Below, piece after piece: positions 20,895 through 27,802 of a stretch of 27,882 nt of DNA. The DNA comes from a virus. The stretch is from positions 1-27,882 of the IMG/VR virus record IMGVR_UViG_3300032435_000062; one strand, given 5' to 3'. The position numbers were made by a program, and so were the translations under genes. The notes under the pieces were generated by a model. The model was not told the origin of the DNA. It saw nothing but the letters and a program-made list of their open reading frames with translations, and ran no database searches. Within the stretch, counting starts at the first letter, position 1, and each line of letters opens with the position of its first letter.

Positions 20895-21800
20895 ATGGAA
20901 AATTTTAAATTAGCGTTCACAGATTCAACAGTTTTCACTGGAAAGGATTTAGCTGGATTTTATTCAAACGCATTACTTACTGGTGCTGCAACAAGTTCTT
21001 TCAGATTGTTACCAGATGTTAAATCTTCAGCGAAAGTTGCAAGATGGAATTTAGGTGCAATTATTCAAGATGATGACTGTGTATTCCAAGCAACTGGTGA
21101 AGGTACATTAAACCAAAAAACAGTTAATGCAAATGATATTAAAGTTAACTTGCAGTATTGTCAAAAAACTTGGGAACAAAATTACTTATCTCAAGTAATG
21201 CGTCCATCTAGTTCTGAATTGATGCCAGCATCAGTTGAAGAATTCTTAATAGATGCAGTAGCTAAAAAAATCTCAAATGATTTAGAGATTATCGCATTCC
21301 AAGGTTCTGGTGCAACTGTATCAGCTAACTTCACTTCTGAGATTGGATTAGAAGCTAAATTACTTGCTGATGCATCTGTAATTGATGTTGCTTCTGTTAC
21401 ATTAACTTCTGCAAACATTATCGCACAATTAAACAGATTATTTGACGCTATTCCAGCGACTATTAAAAACAGTCCAGAATTAGTAATTTATATGAACACA
21501 AGAGATTCTGGTTTCTACAAACAAGCGTTAGCTGCTGCTTACACTGGTTTCTATACTGAATCTCAAAAATTAACATTCTTAGGTATTCCTATCATTGAAA
21601 CTGGTGGTTTGACTGCTGGTAAAATGATTGCTGCTGAGAAATCTAACTTAGTATTGATTACAGATATCTTATCTGATTTTGAAGATTTATTGATATTGCC
21701 AATGCGTTCAGTAACTGGAGCACCAGTTGTTAATATGGTACTTTCTGCTAAATGGGGTGTAGATTTCGTTTACGGTAATGAGATTGTTTACTACAACTAA
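20895..21800 (+). CDS. Major capsid protein
   Basis: A 301-residue protein placed right after the protease/scaffold gene. Typical features: an N-terminal helix with FTGKDLAGFYSNALLTGA, LLPDVKSSAKVARWNLGA, DDDCVFQATGEGTL, a motif with NLQYCQKTWEQNYLSQ (an HK97-type E-loop/spine like region), and a long P-domain with EFLIDAVAKKISNDLEIIAF. A terminal beta tongue includes GVDFVYGNEIVYY. The codons are slightly richer in GC and in preferred codons, as expected for the most expressed gene. A strong hairpin follows (21819-21843). Fold: HK97-like, inferred from order and pattern. Confidence 0.75.
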   Translation: MENFKLAFTDSTVFTGKDLAGFYSNALLTGAATSSFRLLPDVKSSAKVARWNLGAIIQDDDCVFQATGEGTLNQKTVNANDIKVNLQYCQKTWEQNYLSQVMRPSSSELMPASVEEFLIDAVAKKISNDLEIIAFQGSGATVSANFTSEIGLEAKLLADASVIDVASVTLTSANIIAQLNRLFDAIPATIKNSPELVIYMNTRDSGFYKQALAAAYTGFYTESQKLTFLGIPIIETGGLTAGKMIAAEKSNLVLITDILSDFEDLLILPMRSVTGAPVVNMVLSAKWGVDFVYGNEIVYYN

Positions 21801-21818
21801 AATTAATTAAACACATAT

Positions 21819-21843
21819 AAAGGGGGTTTTTTTAAACCCCTTT
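21819..21843. terminator. Strong hairpin after the capsid gene
   Basis: AAAGGGG (21819-21825) pairs with CCCCTTT (21837-21843); an additional TTT/AAA pair and a bulged G extend the stem around a T loop. It is a very G/C-rich stem for this genome. The T run after it is short (TTTATT), so it may be a leaky terminator or an mRNA 3' protector rather than a full stop. Confidence 0.7.
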
Positions 21844-21889
21844 ATTATAACAAATAAATAACAAAAACAAAATTAAATAAAAAATAATT

Positions 21890-22414
21890 ATGGCATTATG
21901 TGAAGCATTAATAGGTACAGACGCAAATTGTGAAAGCAATTCTGGTGGTCTATTAAAAATATATATCGCTCAATACGGTTTAATCACTAGCACAACAGAA
22001 GTTGCTGGAAGTTTATCTACGATAACTACGGCTGGTGGTGCTGCAGTATTTCACGAGTTTTCGTTTAACAGAAATACTTGTTCTTACACTGAAACTGCAA
22101 ACATTTCAATTGAAAATGGTTCTCAGTTTGTTTCTCAAAGTATTAGTTTAAACCTTGCAAGAAGAGAAAAAGTGAAAAGAGGAGCAATCCAAAAATTAAT
22201 GGATGGTATTCAAAAATTAGTTATTATTGTAAGAGATAGTAATGGATTATTTTGGTACTTTGGATTAACTGATGGTGTTACGGTAACTGCTGTTGAAGGT
22301 GGTTCTGGTGTAGCAAAAGGAGATGCAAACGCTTACGTTATTACGTTTTTAGGCGAAGAACCAACATTCGCACCAGAGGTTTCATCTTCAATTATTTCAG
22401 CATTGATTGTTTAA
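21890..22414 (+). CDS. Major tail tube protein
   Basis: A 174-residue beta-rich protein directly downstream of the capsid gene. The Bacteroidota phage tail-tube family pattern is visible: FHEFSFNRNTCSYTETANIS, then ENGSQFVSQSISLNLARREK, KRGAIQKLMDGIQKLVIIVR with DSNGLFWYFGLTDG, and NAYVITFLGEEP near the end. These give the two-sheet tube fold, with the conserved final strand before a GEEP turn. It has its own hairpin after the gene (22439-22469). It should polymerise around the tape measure. Codon use resembles the capsid gene. Confidence 0.7.
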   Translation: MALCEALIGTDANCESNSGGLLKIYIAQYGLITSTTEVAGSLSTITTAGGAAVFHEFSFNRNTCSYTETANISIENGSQFVSQSISLNLARREKVKRGAIQKLMDGIQKLVIIVRDSNGLFWYFGLTDGVTVTAVEGGSGVAKGDANAYVITFLGEEPTFAPEVSSSIISALIV

Positions 22415-22438
22415 TAATAAGAATAACAAAAATTTATT

Positions 22439-22469
22439 AAAAAGGTACTCAATATGGGTACCTTTTTTT
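22439..22469 (+). terminator. Intrinsic terminator after the tail tube gene
   Basis: AAAAAGGTAC (22439-22448) pairs with GTACCTTTTT (22458-22467), plus a T-G and a C-G pair around an AATAT loop. A seven-T run covers 22463-22469. A clean intrinsic terminator, probably partial because portal and lysis genes lie beyond, unless the motif at 22493 starts a new transcript. Confidence 0.8.
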
Positions 22470-22492
22470 ATTTAAATAAACAAATATTATAA

Positions 22493-22510
22493 ATTTTATA
22501 TTTTAAATAA
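22493..22510 (+). promoter_or_regulatory. Candidate promoter before the portal operon
   Basis: ATTTTATATTTTAAATAA resembles the 3540 and 6553 motifs and comes just after the terminator. A new start of transcription is needed for the genes from 22519 on. The 8-base distance to the ATG would leave almost no leader. Confidence 0.3.
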
Positions 22511-22518
22511 ATACAAAA

Positions 22519-22914
22519 ATGATAATAATAAACAAAGGAATGTTGAATAAGGTAGCGTTGACACTTACTGAAAAAAGTACTTTATATCCTTTTACAACAT
22601 ATAATTTATTTGTACTTAAAAATGAATCTAATTCTCAACAATATGTATTCACCGCAACTGATATAAGTAATTATAAAGCAAGATTTAATCTATTCAATAT
22701 AAGTGAAAACTTTTTAACTGAAGATGCTTTAAATGGTATAATTAGTTTAAGTGGTAATACTTCTCAATGGAGCTACCGAATATTTGAATCATTAACACCT
22801 TATAGTGCCAATACTCTTTCTATCTCATCAACTACTGGTGTTGTTTTGGAAAGAGGAAGATTAATACTAAATGGTTTCGAACAAAATAACACTATAAATC
22901 AAATATATTTATAA
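22519..22914 (+). CDS. Structural-type hypothetical protein, 131 aa
   Basis: A 131-residue beta-rich protein. The pattern NKVALTLTEKSTLYPFTTYN, LFVLKNESNSQQYVFTATDI, YKARFNLFNI, GIISLSGNTSQWSYRIFES and VVLERGRLILNG is a family I recall from Bacteroidota phages near portal and tail genes. Its role is not known to me; it may be a minor head or tail component. It starts after a terminator, and one base separates it from the portal gene. The family assignment is from memory of pattern, not from a search. Confidence 0.55.
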   Translation: MIIINKGMLNKVALTLTEKSTLYPFTTYNLFVLKNESNSQQYVFTATDISNYKARFNLFNISENFLTEDALNGIISLSGNTSQWSYRIFESLTPYSANTLSISSTTGVVLERGRLILNGFEQNNTINQIYL

Positions 22915-22915
22915 A

Positions 22916-24340
22916 ATGGGAATATTTAATTTCAGAAAAGAATTAAAAATACAAGAAAAAGAAATTGAAACTGGTGCAACAATTATTGATAATGTAATAA
23001 GATTAGCAGCTTCATCAAACTTACCAAGAATTATTGAAAATAAAAATAAAGAATGGGTTGAATATGGTAACGATAATAACTATCCAAACTTTTTGGAAAC
23101 ATTATTCAATTCATCACCAACACACCAAGCTATTGTTAATTCTAAAGCACTTATAACAGCTGGTGATTCAATAACCTTCAATGAAAATAAAGTAATGTTA
23201 GAACAAAACAATTTATTAAATCAGATGATTTATTTTATTGATGGTAAAATGACACTCGAAGAACTTATTCAATTAATAGCATTAGATTCTGAACTATACG
23301 GAGCATTTGCTTTACAATTAATTTGGTCAATTGATAAAACAAAAATTGTTAGTGTTGAAAGAATTTCACCTAAACATATTCGTTCTGGTAAATTTGAAGA
23401 TGGCAAAATAAAAGAATATTTTTATTCTAGAAACTGGTCAGACCGCAAGGAAGAAATATCACAAATTGCAGCATTCGATACAAATGATAAAGAAAATCTT
23501 AGACAGTTACTTTATGTGCCTATTGCATTAATTACAAACGAATACTATGGTGAGGTTAGTTATTTAGCTTCGATAAACTGGATAAGTTTAGAATCGCAAT
23601 GTGGTGAATATTACAAATCCCTTTTGGATAATAATTTCTCTCCTTCAATGATTGTTAAGTTTTTCAGAAAACCAGCGAATAATGAGGAAAAAGATATGAT
23701 TGTTAGTGGATTAAAAGAATCATTCGGTGGTACCAAAAATGCTGGAAAAGTTATTGTTAGTTTTTCTAGTGATAAAGATAGTGCTCCCGAAATTACACCA
23801 ATTGATGTATCTAATGTTGATAAACAATTCTTAGTATTATCTGACCAAATTCAATCAAAAATACTTACGGGTGGCAGAATTACAACACCAGAGCTTTTAG
23901 GTATCGCAATACCAGGTTCATTGGGTGGTGCTGATTTTGCATCACAAGTAGAAGCATTTCAAAAATTTGTTATCAGACCAACACAAAAGAAAATAGAAAT
24001 TATTTTAAATAAAATATTTATTATCAATGGATTAGATATTAATATTGAAATTAAACCTTATATTTTAACAGCAAATAAAGTTGATGAAACCTCATCAATA
24101 GCTAGTCCAGTTCAATCTGAAACAGTAATTGATATTGAAGCACAAGCTAAAGCATCATTAAAAGGTTCAGTTGGTGGTGTACAAGGTATACTTTCTATCC
24201 AACAATCAGTAGCTGCTGGTACAACAGATTACCTTAGTGCTTTAGCTATTTTGGATTTAATTTACGGTATAAGTGAAATAGAAGCGAGAAGAATTTTAGG
24301 TTCACCATTAAATAACACACAAAATAATACTATAATATAA
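22916..24340 (+). CDS. Portal protein
   Basis: A 474-residue protein of portal size. Features: YGNDNNYPNFLETLFNSSPT near the N-terminus (the wing/clip start often seen as 'YGxxNxxP...'), AIVNSKALITAGDSI, and LIALDSELYGAFALQLIWSI. A long stem region with WISLESQCGEYYKSLLDNNF and GTKNAGKVIVSFSSD follows. Near residue 318 comes ILTGGRITTPELLGIAIPGS, the typical helix-before-crown motif in Bacteroidota phage portals. It would form the dodecameric ring at one capsid vertex through which DNA passes. Its position here, after the capsid and tail tube genes and about 16 kb from the large terminase, is unusual. Confidence 0.8.
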   Translation: MGIFNFRKELKIQEKEIETGATIIDNVIRLAASSNLPRIIENKNKEWVEYGNDNNYPNFLETLFNSSPTHQAIVNSKALITAGDSITFNENKVMLEQNNLLNQMIYFIDGKMTLEELIQLIALDSELYGAFALQLIWSIDKTKIVSVERISPKHIRSGKFEDGKIKEYFYSRNWSDRKEEISQIAAFDTNDKENLRQLLYVPIALITNEYYGEVSYLASINWISLESQCGEYYKSLLDNNFSPSMIVKFFRKPANNEEKDMIVSGLKESFGGTKNAGKVIVSFSSDKDSAPEITPIDVSNVDKQFLVLSDQIQSKILTGGRITTPELLGIAIPGSLGGADFASQVEAFQKFVIRPTQKKIEIILNKIFIINGLDINIEIKPYILTANKVDETSSIASPVQSETVIDIEAQAKASLKGSVGGVQGILSIQQSVAAGTTDYLSALAILDLIYGISEIEARRILGSPLNNTQNNTII

Positions 24341-24891
24341 TGACATTTCAATCATTTTGCACGCAAGCATATTTAAAATCATTTACACCAATCAACGGTA
24401 ATGTTGACGTAAATGAATTAGATAGTCATTTGGAAGCGACTGAATTAATTTACACTAGAGAATTAATCGGAAAGAATCTTTATGACGATATCAAAACTAA
24501 ATTTATAGCACAAATATTATCACCAGATGAAATCATTTTAGTTGGTTTTTTAAAGCAGCACATAGCTTATCGCACAACATATGAAGCAATACCTTTCCTT
24601 AACGTTAAAATGGTCGCTAAGGGTCCATCAAAGCTACGTGGTGAGTTTAGTGAACCAGCATCTTTGAAAGATGTTCAGTGGTTACAATCCTCATTAGGTA
24701 ACAGAGCTGAATATTTTGAACAAAGAATAGTTGATTATTTATGTTTGAATGGTAATTTGTTTCCATTATATTCAACTAGTGATGATGTAACTGGTATATT
24801 ACTAACAAATACAAATCAATTTGATTCAGATATTTATTTGGGTGATAATATTCACAACATTAATAATAACAGAAGATTCTTTAATTTTTAA
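24340..24891 (+). CDS. Head-tail connector/adaptor-like protein
   Basis: A 183-residue protein directly behind the portal (TAATG stop/start overlap). It has a helical bundle pattern: ELDSHLEATELIYTRELIGK, NLYDDIKTKFIAQ, EIILVGFLKQHIAYRTTYEA, and a later EPASLKDVQWLQSSLGNRAE and YFEQRIVDYLCLNG. The DUF6712-like family of Bacteroidota phages looks like this and is usually placed next to the portal, acting as a gp6/gp15-like adaptor between portal and tail. The last 30 residues are low complexity. The adaptor role is inferred from neighbours. Confidence 0.55.
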   Translation: MTFQSFCTQAYLKSFTPINGNVDVNELDSHLEATELIYTRELIGKNLYDDIKTKFIAQILSPDEIILVGFLKQHIAYRTTYEAIPFLNVKMVAKGPSKLRGEFSEPASLKDVQWLQSSLGNRAEYFEQRIVDYLCLNGNLFPLYSTSDDVTGILLTNTNQFDSDIYLGDNIHNINNNRRFFNF

Positions 24892-24893
24892 TT

Positions 24894-25385
24894 ATGAAAA
24901 CATACCTATTAACACTATATTCAAAATTGAGTTGGAAAACTTTTATGCTACCTTTTTTAGCATTTATAGCTCCCATTAAGTTCATTCTTTTACTAGTTGG
25001 AGCTTTTATAATTTTTGATACTTATTTAGGTATTAAAAAAGCTAAAAAACTTAAATTAAAAATAAGCTCAAGAGCTTTATCTGCAATTATATCAAAAATG
25101 TTATTGTATCAAACTTGTGTTATCACAGCTTATATGCTAGAGATTTACCTATTGGGTGATATAATTTCACTTTTATTTCCTTCTGTACCTTTATTATTGA
25201 CAAAATTAGTTGGTCTGTCGCTCGTAGGTGTTGAGTTAGTGTCAATTTCAGAAAATTCAAAAATAATTTATGGCGTTAATTTATGGCAAAAGATGAAACA
25301 ATCGTTTAGAAGAGCTTCTGATACTAGTAAAGAAGTTTCTGATATTATAAAAGAAATAAAGGAAAATATTCCAAAAAAAAAATAA
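24894..25385 (+). CDS. Phage holin
   Basis: A 163-residue membrane protein with three to four hydrophobic segments: about 17-42 (TFMLPFLAFIAPIKFILLLV), 62-100 with ISKMLLYQTCVITAYML, and 105-118 with LLTKLVGLSLVGVELV. After the first comes FDTYLGIKKAKKLK with ISSRALSAIISKM, and later SISENSKIIYG. The D..LGIKKA and SISEN motifs match the Phage_holin_4 (PF05105-like) family. A basic C-terminal tail (SFRRASDTSKEVSDIIKEIK) is cytoplasmic. It makes holes in the inner membrane at the end of infection and lets the peptidase encoded next reach the cell wall. The lysis pair is close, with 11 bases between genes. Confidence 0.75.
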   Translation: MKTYLLTLYSKLSWKTFMLPFLAFIAPIKFILLLVGAFIIFDTYLGIKKAKKLKLKISSRALSAIISKMLLYQTCVITAYMLEIYLLGDIISLLFPSVPLLLTKLVGLSLVGVELVSISENSKIIYGVNLWQKMKQSFRRASDTSKEVSDIIKEIKENIPKKK

Positions 25386-25396
25386 AGTTTTAAATT

Positions 25397-25864
25397 ATGA
25401 TTACAACTAAACAATTAATTCAAAAATACGGTAAACCAACCCTAAACGGTGAAGATTACTTGGTTAGAATAAAATTACCCTATCCAATGAGATTAGCGTG
25501 GGATTTAAACGTTAAGGTTAATAGAATAGCTGTTCACAAAAACATCCAAGATAACTTTTTAGGTGTATTTACGGACCTTTTAGAGTGTTACGGGTATGAT
25601 AGGTTGGTTGAGTTACAGATAGACGTTTTAGGAGGAACTTTTAATTTTAGAAAGATGAGAGGTGGTTCTGATTTTTCTAGACATTCTTGGGGTGTAGCAA
25701 TTGATTTGGACCCAACAAGAAACTTATTAAAAGAAACAAATCGAACAGCAATATTTGCTAGACCAGAATATAAAGATATGATTGATATATTTTACAAATG
25801 GGGTTTTGTTAGTTTGGGTAGAGAGAAAAATTACGATTGGATGCATTTTGAAATTAAAAACTAA
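25397..25864 (+). CDS. Endolysin: peptidase M15-type (D,D- or L,D-) carboxypeptidase/endopeptidase
   Basis: A 155-residue protein without signal peptide. The zinc site of family M15 is present: RHSWGVAIDLDPTRN gives His96 and Asp103 (H-x6-D), and DWMHFE gives the third ligand His150, with Asp147 likely catalytic. Upstream, GGTFNFRKMRGGSDF carries the conserved Arg. The enzyme would cut peptidoglycan stem peptides after the holin opens the membrane. No export signal or cell-wall-binding domain is visible, consistent with a holin-dependent Gram-negative endolysin. It ends the rightward block; a terminator follows. Confidence 0.85.
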   Translation: MITTKQLIQKYGKPTLNGEDYLVRIKLPYPMRLAWDLNVKVNRIAVHKNIQDNFLGVFTDLLECYGYDRLVELQIDVLGGTFNFRKMRGGSDFSRHSWGVAIDLDPTRNLLKETNRTAIFARPEYKDMIDIFYKWGFVSLGREKNYDWMHFEIKN

Positions 25865-25913
25865 TGGAAGATGATGACGAGTACTACCCAGATTTTTCAA
25901 TATAATAGGTAAT

Positions 25914-25946
25914 AAAAAAAGGAGTAACTTATAGCTACTCCTTTTC
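25914..25946. terminator. Bidirectional terminator between converging blocks
   Basis: GGAGTA (25921-25926) pairs with TACTCC (25936-25941); CT/AG pairs inside and A7 (25914-25920)/T4C outside extend it. On the plus strand it ends the late block with a T run after the stem; on the minus strand the A7 becomes a T7 tail. It can therefore end both the late block and the leftward genes at 26077-27182. Confidence 0.75.
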
Positions 25947-26076
25947 TACTAAAAAAATAAGTTATGTCAAACTTATCAACCAAAATGAAAATAAATAACT
26001 TTAATTTTAATCATTGTTATTTTTTTATTTCCATATACTAAAACAAATATACTAATAATTTATTAAAAAGCAATAT
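25947..26076. other. Intergenic gap with no gene seen
   Basis: AT-rich stretch between the bidirectional terminator and the first minus-strand gene end. It holds only chance short frames (for example a 25-codon one at 25964) with no promoter or hairpin that I would call. Confidence 0.4.
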
Positions 26077-26370
26077 TTATAAGTACTTTTTATACATTAT
26101 TTTTAAAACATCATTATTTTGTTTAATAAAATTTCTGTATAATGTTTGAGTTCTCACACCAGTTGCAGTTGATAGTATTTTTGCACTATCTAATAAAAAT
26201 AAAGTAACTGTATCTCTAACAATAGCAGCTTCTTCGTATTTCTCTTTTAAGAGTAGTATAATAACTATTTGAGCATTCTCTATTATCGTTGTACTTACCT
26301 CATCACTGATAGCTTCTAAATACACTTTATCGCTAATTATTTCATTTATTACTTTCATCATTGTTTCCAT
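26077..26370 (-). CDS. Hypothetical protein with possible C-terminal HTH, 97 aa
   Basis: A 97-residue all-helical protein on the minus strand, last of three leftward genes. The C-terminal part SAKILSTATGVRTQTLYRNF looks like a helix-turn-helix (ILSTATGV-RTQTLYRNF, like the TetR 'TGVSxxTLYxxF' core). It lacks the full TetR ligand-binding domain. It may be a small regulator, perhaps of the leftward or early genes. The N-terminal helices (ISDKVYLEAISDEVSTTIIE, AQIVIILLLKEKYEEAAI) could form a dimer bundle. HTH assignment is by pattern only. Confidence 0.55.
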   Translation of the reverse strand: METMMKVINEIISDKVYLEAISDEVSTTIIENAQIVIILLLKEKYEEAAIVRDTVTLFLLDSAKILSTATGVRTQTLYRNFIKQNNDVLKIMYKKYL

Positions 26371-26387
26371 TTTCTTAAAGTATTTAA

Positions 26388-26522
26388 TTATTGATTATTG
26401 TTATTATTTAATAAATTTTTTATCTTAGATTGAGTATTCATTAATTTCTGCGTAGCGTTTATAAGTTTTAATGTAATTAATAGTTGTTTAATCTCTTCAA
26501 TTTCTTTTTGTTCTGGTTTCAT
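26388..26522 (-). CDS. Small coiled-coil protein, 44 aa
   Basis: A minus-strand frame of 44 residues from ATG at 26522 to TAA at 26388: MKPEQKEIEEIKQLLITLKL, then a helix with INATQKLMNTQSKIKNLL and a poly-Asn end. It is predicted to be a single amphipathic coiled-coil helix. Its leader (the 35 bases before the ATG) repeats that of the 188-residue gene at 27182, with the same AACTAAAACTAAAAA stretch. This shared leader, and the 17-base distance to the next gene, support that it is real. Function unknown; it could bind one of its neighbours. Confidence 0.55.
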   Translation of the reverse strand: MKPEQKEIEEIKQLLITLKLINATQKLMNTQSKIKNLLNNNNNQ

Positions 26523-26540
26523 AATTTTTAGTTTTAGTTG

Positions 26541-26561
26541 ATTGTTATATTAATAAATATC
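26541..26561 (-). promoter_or_regulatory. Leader/promoter module of the 44-aa gene
   Basis: On the minus strand, GATATTTATTAATATAACAAT then AACTAAAACTAAAAA before the ATG. This matches the leader of the gene at 27182 closely. The TATTTAT core resembles the plus-strand candidate phage promoters. Confidence 0.4.
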
Positions 26562-26615
26562 TGGGTATTCTGAAAAATACTAGTTTATCAAAAAATAAAT
26601 GTAAATAAATTAATA

Positions 26616-27182
26616 TTACCTAGGTACACATCTAGTCCCGTAAACTCTAAGATTTGGATTAGTACAGTACCAAGTACCTCCTGCACCGTTTCTACCACCC
26701 TTATGTACTGCGTTGGTTGGTGTAACATCATTTACTGCATTTAAGTTGGGTACGGTAGCATTATATTTAATTGCGCAGCCAGTTGTATTTAATTGAGTTA
26801 AAGTTAAACCAGTATTTTGTGATACATAAGTTTGAACACATCTCATACATTTTTGATATGTACCTTGTAAGTTATTAACTAAACTACCACAAATTCTTTC
26901 ATATAAAAAATTCATTGATATATTAACTATAATAGGTGGTGGTGTTGTTATAGTAGTTGTATACACTATATTTGTTTTTATTTTTGTTGATTGAAGTATT
27001 TCTAAAGGATTATTAGTTACAAAAATTCTTGCTGGTGGATTAGTAACATTATTATTAATATAAACAGTTAGTTCTTGTTTTTCCTCATTTGACATATTAT
27101 ACAGTAATTGAGCAATAGTTTGAATGTAATTTCCGTTTATAAGTGGTACGTTGTCTGGCACGTTGTCTGCTAAGTTGTTCAT
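26616..27182 (-). CDS. Cysteine-containing hypothetical protein, 188 aa
   Basis: A 188-residue minus-strand protein with no family I recognise. The N-terminal part has a helix (IQTIAQLLYNMSNEEKQELT), then Thr/Pro/Ile-rich beta-like segments (IVYTTTITTPPPIIVNI). The C-terminal half has six cysteines at 98, 112, 115, 136, 173 and 185, including CMRC, and ends with Gly/Asn/Arg-rich NPNLRVYGTRCVPR. Six cysteines are unusual in this genome and suggest zinc binding or disulphide bridges, perhaps on the cell surface or in the virion. There is no signal peptide. It is the first gene of the leftward block and is preceded by the repeated leader module. Confidence 0.55.
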   Translation of the reverse strand: MNNLADNVPDNVPLINGNYIQTIAQLLYNMSNEEKQELTVYINNNVTNPPARIFVTNNPLEILQSTKIKTNIVYTTTITTPPPIIVNISMNFLYERICGSLVNNLQGTYQKCMRCVQTYVSQNTGLTLTQLNTTGCAIKYNATVPNLNAVNDVTPTNAVHKGGRNGAGGTWYCTNPNLRVYGTRCVPR

Positions 27183-27205
27183 AGTTTTTAGTTTTAGTTT
27201 AATTG

Positions 27206-27221
27206 TTATCTAATATAAATA
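27206..27221 (-). promoter_or_regulatory. Leader/promoter module of the 188-aa gene
   Basis: On the minus strand, TATTTATATTAGATAA, then AACTAAAACTAAAAA and the ATG at 27182. TTTG lies 20 bases upstream of TATTTATA. The module repeats that of the 44-aa gene, and the core matches 6553-6568. Confidence 0.4.
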
Positions 27222-27802
27222 TCAAAAAACATTAACTTATTCAAATTATTTTAATTTTATTTTCTTAACATAATTGTTAAAATATTAACAAATGGTAGGT
27301 TTAACTCCTTTAGGTATTGAAGATTGCTAACGCTTGTTGAGTATTATTATTTAAATGAATATCTTTTACGTTTTAATGATGCCTAAGGAACTTTATCTTG
27401 CTTGAAGTATGTTTATATGTAAATAGATTATTCTATACCTTAAATCAAATAAAATAAATTAAGTTGAAGTTATTATGTCATTAAATAGATTAACAAATAA
27501 ATAAAAATACTACGTAGTTGAGTTATTGTTTAATTATTAGTTAATAAGATAATATATCAAATAAGATTATCTAAGAAACTATTTCTATTTAAATGAATCA
27601 ATGTATTACTTTATAATTATAATCCATTAGAAGTTAAATAAAAGGTACTACGGTTAATTGAATTAGTTTGTTTTAAGTTATAAGAAAGATATAATTCAAT
27701 TCAATAAATTAAAAAGAAATTCTATCAACAAATGTTATTGTATTTATAGTATTATTACTAATTTTATTTCTAATCTAATTACTAATCTAATATAAGGGGT
27801 TC
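27222..27802. other. Long non-coding region beside the repeat array
   Basis: About 580 bases without a credible gene; stop codons are dense in all frames. It holds imperfect repeats: ACTACG preceded by AAATAAAA-type A-rich DNA at 27509 and 27647, with about 50 similar bases behind each, and ATTTAAATGAAT at 27349 and 27587. Also seen: a palindrome ACTACGTAGT (27509-27518), an inverted repeat AGATAAT/ATTATCT (27547-27572), and 12-bp repeats at 27770-27793. It borders the 23-bp array and probably belongs to the origin or a regulatory/packaging region. A non-coding RNA cannot be excluded. Confidence 0.45.
27770..27793. repeat. Two AT-rich 12-mers flanking the iteron array
   Basis: CTAATCTAATTA (27770-27781) followed directly by CTAATCTAATAT (27782-27793), nine bases before the first 23-bp repeat. 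Together with the 9-mers at 114-140 they give the iteron array AT-rich tandem repeats on both sides once the molecule is circular. Confidence 0.5.

Noticed and set aside
300-25864. Integrase, attachment site or lysogeny genes
   Set aside because: I looked for tyrosine or serine recombinase motifs, excisionase or a CI-like repressor and found none that I can support.
25864-25905. A 13-codon frame starting in the endolysin stop (TAATG), MEDDDEYYPDFSI
   Set aside because: Too short to support, though the TAATG overlap and acidic content are suggestive; no other evidence.
25964-26041. A 25-codon frame after the terminator, starting MSNLSTKMK
   Set aside because: Low-complexity Asn/Phe/Ile, no promoter, just after the terminator. 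Probably chance.
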